In this document: positions 56,848 to 64,000 of the stretch, one piece after another
Layout: the number at the start of each line of letters is the position of its first letter
Position numbering within the stretch: the first letter of the stretch is position 1
Assembly: GCA_032718475.1 (NCBI GenBank)
Contig: JAUCBJ010001286.1
Coordinates: 1 to 64,000, forward strand
Source of the DNA: Nemertoderma westbladi
Taxonomy: Eukaryota > Xenacoelomorpha > Nemertodermatida > Nemertodermatidae
Length of the DNA: 64,000 nucleotides
Direction of reading: 5' to 3'
Notes under the pieces: generated by a model
Seen by the model: only the letters and a program-made list of their open reading frames with translations
What the model was told of the DNA's origin: nothing
Database searches by the model: none
Translations under genes and position numbers: made by a program

Positions 56848-58465
56848 GTTACTACCAACTAATAGTTGGTAGCTACTTTTTTGTTATTGGCCAGTTTATT
56901 TTAGCCAATAGGAAAAAAGTACCTACCATCTATTTAGCCAATAGGACAAAAGTACCTACCAACTAGTTGGTAGCCACATTTTTTTTATTGGTTAGTTTAT
57001 ATTATAGCCAATAGGAAAAAAGTACCTACCATCTATTTAGCCAATAGGAAAAAAGTACCTACCAACTAGTTGGTAGCTACATTTTTGTTATTGGCAATTT
57101 ATTTTAGCCAATAGGAAAAAAGTACCTGCCATCTATTTAGCCAATAATAGGAAAAAAGTACCTACGAACTAGTTGGTAGCTACATTTTTGTTATTGGTTA
57201 CTACTAGGATCGGCATGCTGCATTGCAGCTGCATTTTTAAGAATGCTGTGCCGGCTTATCGACAAAATTGCACCGCCACAACTCCCTATCACCCATGACA
57301 TTTGCTAGATCATCCGCATCTTCAAGGCCAGTGTCCTTTAAGATGCGTCTCAAGAAAGTCATGGGCTGTCCACCATGCTTATTCACTCCATGAGGCTGCC
57401 AAAGTACAAGATTATGCACTGGCTGGTCCTCACGCCGAAAGCAATGTCCTGCAAAGCGGAGGCGATTTTGTTCTAGTGTCAAGCTTGGGGGAACCAATGA
57501 GACACCTCCAATGTTATATAGTGTCTGGTTGGAGATGTGTGCATTGTACTTGACACAATAAACCCGGCGTAGCATTCTTGTGAATGTGCCATCCAGAGAT
57601 TTGGTGTCCTCAGCAGTTAGAGCCCAGCATGGACTCCCATAGAGGAGTACTGGAACTACTGCTGCTCTAAATAATCGGACCTTAAGTTTCCGATTAATTC
57701 TCGGTGACTTCCAAATCCTGGAAAGCCTATTCAAGGCTGCCCATGCCTTTCCCTTACGTATTCGAAGGTCCTCACCTGACTTCCGGATCCATGATCCAAG
57801 GTAACAGAAGTCATCCACATGCTCAAGCATACCATCTTTTGAGCTTATGCTCATCCGATCAGAGACTTGCTGAGGACTTTCAAAGTTAACTGTCAAAATT
57901 TTGGTCTTTCTGGAGTTAATAAAAAGACCAACACTAGAAGCAGCATGTTCTAATGAGCTGAGGAGCCGTTGGGCTCCCTCTAGTGATTCTGAGAGTACTC
58001 CCAAGTCATCAGCCAAAGTCTAGATCTGTTAAGTACTTGGCAGGATTTCCTCGACTTCTGGAGCCAGTAGGTGGAGTTATCATCACCCCATCATCATTAT
58101 GATGATCTAAGGACATGCGTAGAATCTAGTCAACAACAATTATGAACAAGAATGGTGCAAGTGTGTCTCCCTGGAGGACGCCCCATAACACTTCATATGG
58201 TTCTGTGTCACCGTCAATTGTTATTGGTTAGTTTATTATAGCCAATAAGAAAAAAGTACCTACTATCTATGTATTTAGCCAATAGGAAAAAAATACCTAC
58301 CAACTAGTTGGTAGTTACATTTTTGTTATTGGCCAGTTTATTTTAGCCAATAGGAAAAAAGTACCTACCATCTATTTAGCCAATAGGAAAAAAGTACCTA
58401 CCAACTAGTTGGTAGCTACATTTTTGTTATTGGCCAGTTTATTTTAGCCAATAGGAAAAAAGTAT
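56848..58465. repeat. Tandem repeat with TACCAACTAGTTGGTA palindrome, split by a LINE
   Basis: Units of about 100-120 bp contain TAGTTGGTAGCTACATTTTT, then GTTATTGGCCAGTTTATTTT, and AGCCAATAGGAAAAAAGTAC twice. Blocks at 56848-57200 and 58218-58465 were one array before the LINE at 57201-58217 entered. The unit is rich in inverted words (CCAATAG / TATTGG, and the 16-bp palindrome). Confidence 0.8.
57201..58217 (-). mobile_element. RTE-like LINE insertion (family B), 5'-truncated, with 13-bp target duplication
   Basis: The flanks are TTGTTATTGGTTA at 57188-57200 and 58218-58230. On the minus strand the reading runs LWGVLQGDTLAPFLFIIVVD, a stop, TDLDFG, a one-base frame break inside the FADD box, then an open 259 codons (DDLGVLSESLEGAQRLLSSL, DDFCYLGSWIRKSGEDLRI, LLYGSPCWALTAED, LRRILKDTGLEDADDLANV) and a 3' end in CCTAGTAG. 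The clean target duplication and long open part make it the youngest LINE copy here. It is still dead. Confidence 0.88.
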
Positions 58466-58540
58466 AGGCATACATACAAGGAGCTACAGTAGTTCAGTAT
58501 TTTACAGTACATTCATGCATAAAAGAGGCATAATAAGATA

Positions 58541-59672
58541 ATGTGCGGCCGGCCAGCCCTCAGTGTAGACACAGAAAGACTTAGACAACTTAGAAACTTA
58601 CAGTTCAATAATGGGACTGTTGCGGAAGCTCTCGGTGTTAGCAAATGGACCGTAGTTAGACGAATTTCAGACCTGGGTCTGGGGCGATATACAGACATTT
58701 CTCACGATGCATTGGATAACACTATACGAGAAATAACTCATATAACTCCAAACATAGATGAAGTATACTTAAATGGTGCCTTGCGTTCTAGAGGCATAAA
58801 TATTCAAAGTTCGCCAACGTTTGAACATTGTTGATCCCATGGGAAGACATATTAGATCCCATACAACCATTAAACGGCGGGTTTATGACGTGATGAAAGC
58901 CAATCTACTGTGGCATGTTGACACAGACCATAAACTCATAAGCTGTCGATTCGTAATACACGGCACTATCGACGGCTACAGTAGGTTAGTGACCTCCCTT
59001 GAAGTCTGCGATATCAATGAGGATCACATTGCACTTAAATTTTTTCAAGCGGCAGTTACTGAATATGGATTACCGCTAAGAGTTCGTGGCGATCGTGGAG
59101 TTGAAAACTTTGACATCGCAAGATTCATGATGCTTAATCGTGGCCTTAGTAATAATAGTTTCATACCGGGGAGAAGCATTCATAACCAACGTATAGAAAG
59201 ACTCTGGGGTGAAATAAATCGTGTTGTAGTTAGAGATTATAAACCATTGTTTGAGCGACTGGAAGATGAAGGTTGCCTAGATTGCCATGTAGAATTACAT
59301 TTATTTGCTCTACATTTCGTCTACCTACCGCGAATTAAACGTTCTATTTCCGAGCTCCGTAATCAGCTCAACAATCACAGACTACGAACAATGCGCAATC
59401 GATCGTCAAGACAGATGTGGATGCAAAGCATAGTTGGAGATAATACTCCACTTCTAAATACTAACCTGATTCAGTTGGATGATGTGATGTCTATGGTGTA
59501 GGTCAAGTTATTGATGGATGCCCATGATGGCATCATTGTCCCTCGCATAGAATTTGATCCCCCAGCGCAATCAATCACAGCGTTGAACATTTTTAACCGC
59601 CTACGCGATGATAGTTGGTTCGGCATGGAAACATACAAACAAGTTAGAGAAATTATTCGCAACAATAATTAA
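58541..59672 (+). pseudogene. Integrase-core (rve, DDE) transposase-like gene, frame-broken
   Basis: Two overlapping frames (58541-58834 and 58821-59501) form one protein once a frame change near 58811 is allowed. The N-terminal part has a helix-turn-helix-like GTVAEALGVSKWTVVRRISD. The second has the integrase fold wording LLWHVDTDHKLISCRFVIHG, TIDGYSRLVTSLEV, GLPLRVRGDRGVENFDIARF and IHNQRIERLWGEINRVV, with candidate catalytic Asp (HVD), Asp (RGDRG) and Glu (QRIERLW). A further frame break near 59495 is followed by a C-terminal IIVPRIEFDPP, with TAA at 59672. This family is spread widely in animal genomes and may be IS3EU-like. No inverted ends were identified. Confidence 0.8.
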
Positions 59673-60496
59673 CAAACAAAACTTATACTCATACGGTTTC
59701 TCTTATTGTTCATGAATTGTCATTGTTGGAATTATTAGTCATCCGGCCTTATTATCGTGAAACACTTTTAAACAAACTTCAAACATACCCCCCCCCCCCC
59801 CCCCCCCTACTTTGTATGAATAATTAAAATGTGAATAATTCATTATTGTTTCTGCCACTGTCTTTTAAATGATGAAAATGTGGAAGTTATAGAAGTGCCG
59901 AACTGAAAGCCTCTGCTATTGGTTGTTACTCTTGGCAACAGGTTTGTACAGAAGACCAGAATATGCACCTTTGTTTGATAAACGCCAGACACCAAAAATT
60001 TTTCTAACTGTAGTGTGATTGGATGTAAAACATTATGGCTTTAACCGGCTTTTACGCGTCAAATACGCGTTACTATTGAATTAAAGATAACACCAGAAAT
60101 GAAATCACCGACTTTAAAAACCCCCAGAGTGAAAATTTTAGTTACGTAGTGTGCTTCGTTATGTTTTTGAGAGACAGACCGACAGACAAACTAGATTACG
60201 TCAAATTTGAAAACTGACTCCAGAAATTAAAATTATGTAAACAAGATACAGAAAATCCGATGTTTTTTGTGGAAATAAATGATAATCCGAAGCATTTTCA
60301 ATTCACTGGGCCATAAGATATTGACTTGAAATTCAGTCTAAGAACATGCTTCATCCCTTTTTGGTCGGTTTCTATATGAACTGCCACATATGGTATAATT
60401 TTGTAAATTCGATCTACTTTTGGGGGTTTAAATTATTGTGTAGGTGCATAAATTATATTTCCATTGCATCTCATTTAGTGCGTCAAAAATCTCAAA
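59673..60496. other. Intergenic, no gene recognised
   Basis: Contains a 19-bp C tract (59789-59807) and otherwise AT-rich sequence. No gene or RNA was recognised. Confidence 0.4.
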
Positions 60497-60938
60497 GTTG
60501 TATTATTGTGGTCCCCATCACCTACCGGAGAACAGCTGAACTGATCGGTTGTATTATTGTGGCCTCCATCACCTACCGGAGAATAGCTGAACCAATCGGT
60601 TGTATTATTGTGGCCCCCGCCACATAGTGGTGAATAGCTGAACTGATGAGCTGCATTTGTGGCCCCCATCACCTACCAGAGAATAGGCTGAACTGATCGG
60701 TTGTATTTGTGGCCCCAATCACATACCGGAGAACAGCTGAACCAATCAGTTGTATTTGTGGCCCCCATCACCTACCGGAGAATAGCTGAACCGATTGGTT
60801 GTATTTGTGGCCCCATCACCTACCGGAGAATAGCTGAACCAATCGGTTGTATTATTGTGGCCCCCATCACCTACCGGTGAATAGCTGAACCTATCAGTTG
60901 TATTTGCTGAAACGATCGGTTGTATTATTGTGGCCCCT
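60497..60938. repeat. Second, small block of the 49/52-bp satellite
   Basis: About nine units of the same satellite, mostly the longer 49- and 52-bp forms (TTGTATTATTGTGGTCCCCA, TCACCTACCGGAGAACAGCT), in the same orientation as the main array. The last units are decayed (GCTGAAACGATCGGTTG). It ends about 150 bp beyond the stop codon of the WD40 gene, so it may lie in or next to that gene's 3' UTR. Confidence 0.9.
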
Positions 60939-61089
60939 GTTATCTTGCAGAGAATTAATACCTGAACAGAATGGTTAATAAATAGTAACAAAAATATATT
61001 ATCATCTGGATTTTATACGATCATAATTAACAGAACTACAGTGAATTTTTAAAAAATAATACATATTTCTTTACTGGCTCACTGTTACT

Positions 61090-63980
61090 TTACATATGTC
61101 CAAGAATCTCATCAATTGGGTCTTCATCACCCAGCCAGTCAGGACGTCGGGTTGCTGATTTGTCTTTATCAATGCCATAGCAACGGATCCCATGATGCGA
61201 CCCAGGTCTAACACCTACCGGTCGTGGTCTGTGTTTCTCGAACCTCAACCACTTCCCAGTCCCAGTGATGTATTCCTTCCTTTTCAACTCTTCAGCTATG
61301 TCCTCATCTGTCACTGTAAACTCGGCCTTAGTGAACATCTGTGCCAACTCTGCTTGTTTCCTCGCCATCTCCTCTTCATCATCGTCACTCCCTGCCAGAC
61401 TCTCCTCGTGAACCACCTCCGCCATTGTCCTTTTCTTCGCAGTTACTGGATGCTCGGGAAGACTGAACTCATCAACAAGTACATCGTAGGGAACCATGGG
61501 GTGACCCCAGGATAGTCGGTTGTTTACGTCCCAAGGTTGGTTCTGACCAAAGGTTCCTACATACTCACCCATAGATGACCACAGACGGACCGTGCAGTCA
61601 GGTGAGGATGTGATAACGAAATTCTCATGAACTAAAGTAATTCCTGATATCAGTTGGACGTGCGCTCGCCATGAATAGAACAACAATGGGGGTTCGTCCT
61701 CGTCTACCATTCGAGAGTAATCTTCTATGTCCCAGACATAAACAAACCCGCCTTGATCACCAGTGTATAATAAGGTCTCATCCTCACTAATTACCATCGT
61801 TGAAACGGCTTTCCCCTCAGCATAACTCGCTTTGAATTTACCCATTATTCTGCCACCATGATTGATATTCCAAAAGTGAATACGACCGAAAGGGCCACTG
61901 GCCACCAAAATAGCTGCATCTTTTTCTCCCATTCTAGAACGTAGGAATATTACCTTACAAACGGAGTTGTCGCCATCAAGCGAAATGTCCGAGTATTCTC
62001 GGGGCCTGGGTGACATCAATCGAAGAATGGGTCCACCCGAGACCATGCTCCATATAACAACCTCTCCATCATAGCTCGATGTAGCTAATAGGTATGGTGA
62101 AAGTAGACCCAATGAAAGTATGTCCTCAGAGTGAACCCCGTGGCAGGTGAACCAACCCTGGATGGGCACCTGCTCTGAATGGATATCATTAGAGTCTGTA
62201 TATATACTGATATTCCTGTCCCAACCTACCGATATGATATACTTATTCTTGTTGACTTCACAGTACATGACGTCAGTGACTTCTTTCAATTGCCTCGGCT
62301 TAGTTTTAGTTAATTTTCTGATGCACAATCCAGAGTTATAATTCCAAACACGCAATAAACCATCCCTGCCACCACTAATTAATCGCCTACCTGTCAGGTC
62401 AAAGGTCATGCAGGTGACTGCCTGATTGCCATGAGCATTGGAAAACTCAAACAAAGGGTTACCGTTTTCAAATTCCCATATCTTAATGACAGATCCTTCA
62501 GTACAGGTTATTACTTGGTTAAATGTTGGATTATACAATGTCTGTGTAATCCCATGTTTGTGTGTGAGGACAATCTCACCTTCCATGCTCTGTTTGGCAC
62601 GTATAGTTAACATAGAAACGCCCTCAGCAGCAACCACTAGCGATTTCATTGTGGAGTTGTAATAAACAGCAGATAAGTCACCTCTAATGTTGTGACTTTT
62701 CGGCCTCAACTCAACAAGATTACTCTGATCCTGCAGGTCCCAGACGTTGATCATTTTATCTTGCGATATTGTGTAAATTCGGCCTTCTGATGAACTCACG
62801 ATCACAGAGAATATGGGTGCATTGTGTCCTGATAACAACCCTATAGGTCGCGTCGGGACATAAGGGTTCCATAATCGAATAATCCTGTCGATACCCCCTG
62901 TTGCGATAATGGTTCGCTCTCGGCAAAATCCAAAACTTCTGACACCTTTATATACTCGGAAAACTGTTTGATCAGCATCTACACGTTTACGTGGGCTTGT
63001 TAAACTCACTACTTGTGAGCGACGTGCAGAACCCACACGTGCATTGGGCAGTTCGAACTGGGTGCTGCCAACAGCGCAACCGACAACCAATGCTGTCGAA
63101 TGATCATTGGAAGAAGAGAAAACTGATCTAAGTTCGGGACAGTACTTGATTTGAGTGACCCAGTCATTGTGGACAGCCCAACGTACAAACGTTGTATTAC
63201 TGGAACTTGCTACGACTTCCAGTGGCACACTAGCTAGTCCTTCTTTCCACGAACGTAAAGTTTCCCCGACTCCAGACATAGCTATTATATTAACACATCC
63301 CATCGCATCTCCATACAGAATCATTCCCTCGTCGGCACCCGTGGCACAGTAATCCAATTTAATCGGCACTGTTTCTAAACTAGTAATCTGACAATAATGC
63401 TCAAAGTTAGATAACTCATAGAATTGGATCTCACGGTCTCCAGTAATAAATATTAATTTATTGTACCTTGGCATGATCACGAAATCGGTAATCCATTTCT
63501 GTTTTGATCTTCCCGTAGATTGCGGCTCACTGGTGGTTTTCACACGTTTAAATTGTAATGTGTTGGTCCAAAAACTCACGCTTCCATCCTGACAAGCGAC
63601 CAAGTAGGTGCCGTCCGAAAGCGCATTAATCCTCACTATTTGCTCGCGATGAGGGCTGGGGTGAACCACAGGGGGTAGATTGAAAGCGCACTGCTTCCCC
63701 GCCAAATATAAGTGTTCTTTCTCACCATAATCCAGTTGCATGTAAGTACAAAAGTCGTCCCATGTGATATCCCCGTCTGAATGAGTATCGATTTTCATAA
63801 ACAAAGCTTTTATTTGGTCATCAAACTTTGAGCTGATATTGAGAGCAGACCTCAGCACCTGTTGAAAGTCATCCTGAGTGAGCACGCCATCTGAAGCAGA
63901 AGCAGCAAAGAATGCCTCTTTGAGTCTATGTAGATGTGGAAGTGCCACTCTATCTTCTATTTTGGCGTTTCGAGTTCCAT
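61090..63980 (-). CDS. EF-hand and WD40-repeat protein (WDR49/WDY-like), long 3' exon, partial gene
   Basis: At least 952 residues plus about 10 more upstream, in one uninterrupted frame. It has an N-terminal EF-hand pair, the second with loop DTHSDGDITWDD (residues 54-65 of the frame starting at 63948; His at position 3 is unusual). About eleven recognisable WD40 blades follow (DRIIRLWNPYVP, DKMINVWDLQDQ, GSVIKIWEFENG, DGLLRVWNYNSG, DGEVVIWSMVSG, GGFVYVWDIEDYS, DCTVRLWSSMGE), enough for two propellers, then an acidic SDDDEEEM helix and a short tail. The order matches WDR49/WDY proteins, of unclear function. The codon at 63948 is GTG, not a start; the frame stays open upstream. A strong acceptor (CTTCTTCTCTCAG, ending 63981) suggests the exon starts at 63980 and earlier exons lie beyond the window. 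Confidence 0.85.
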
Positions 63981-64000
63981 CTGAGAGAAGAAGGAGCTGA

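Noticed and set aside
57237-58016. 259-codon minus-strand ORF as a host gene
   Set aside because: It is the C-terminal part of an RTE-like reverse transcriptase inside an insertion with a 13-bp target duplication.

Overview
The window looks like a stretch of an animal nuclear genome, probably an invertebrate. It is AT-rich and gene-sparse, has spliceosomal introns with GTAAGT donors, tRNA-derived SINE-like sequences, several non-LTR retrotransposon remnants, foldback and MITE elements with target-site duplications, and a 13-kb satellite. The short palindrome TAGGCCTA recurs through the non-coding DNA. I cannot name the species from sequence alone.

Five host genes can be supported. They are: the 3' exon of an ankyrin-repeat gene (963-2492, +); a full-length HYOU1/GRP170-type ER chaperone in one exon (11856-14789, +); a full-length STAG/SA cohesin-subunit homologue in one exon with an expanded SQ-rich C-terminal repeat (24009-29039, +); a phospholipid scramblase with six coding exons (36329 down to 31445, -), visible only after joining short exons; and an EF-hand/WD40 protein of the WDR49/WDY type (61090 to the right edge, -). 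STAG and the scramblase are convergent. The genes do not form a functional cluster: ER folding, sister-chromatid cohesion, membrane-lipid scrambling and a propeller scaffold are unrelated jobs.

The space between genes is mostly mobile and repetitive DNA. From 2.9 to 5.4 kb an RTE-like LINE fragment carries three separate nested insertions, each with its own duplicated target site. At 8.7-10.8 kb lie a TTAA-flanked MITE and a 1.8-kb foldback element with a 9-bp duplication. MITEs with CCCATGTGAAGAATACCAG ends occur near 15.5, 42 and 43.4 kb. A 5'-truncated LINE with a long reverse-transcriptase ORF is at 20.6-21.9 kb. A G/C-tract-terminated element is at 38.5-39.3 kb, a pyrimidine-rich minisatellite at 40.3-41.7 kb, and a long inverted repeat at 42.5-43.2 kb.

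From 43.87 to 56.82 kb there is one satellite built from 45-, 49- and 52-bp variants of a single unit, with an inner 33-unit (1485-bp) block duplicated in tandem. A second small block of the same satellite sits at 60.50-60.94 kb. Between the blocks are another tandem repeat, a LINE insertion with a 13-bp target duplication, and a broken integrase-core gene. The very long ORFs across the satellite are by-products of a period divisible by three and should not be read as genes.
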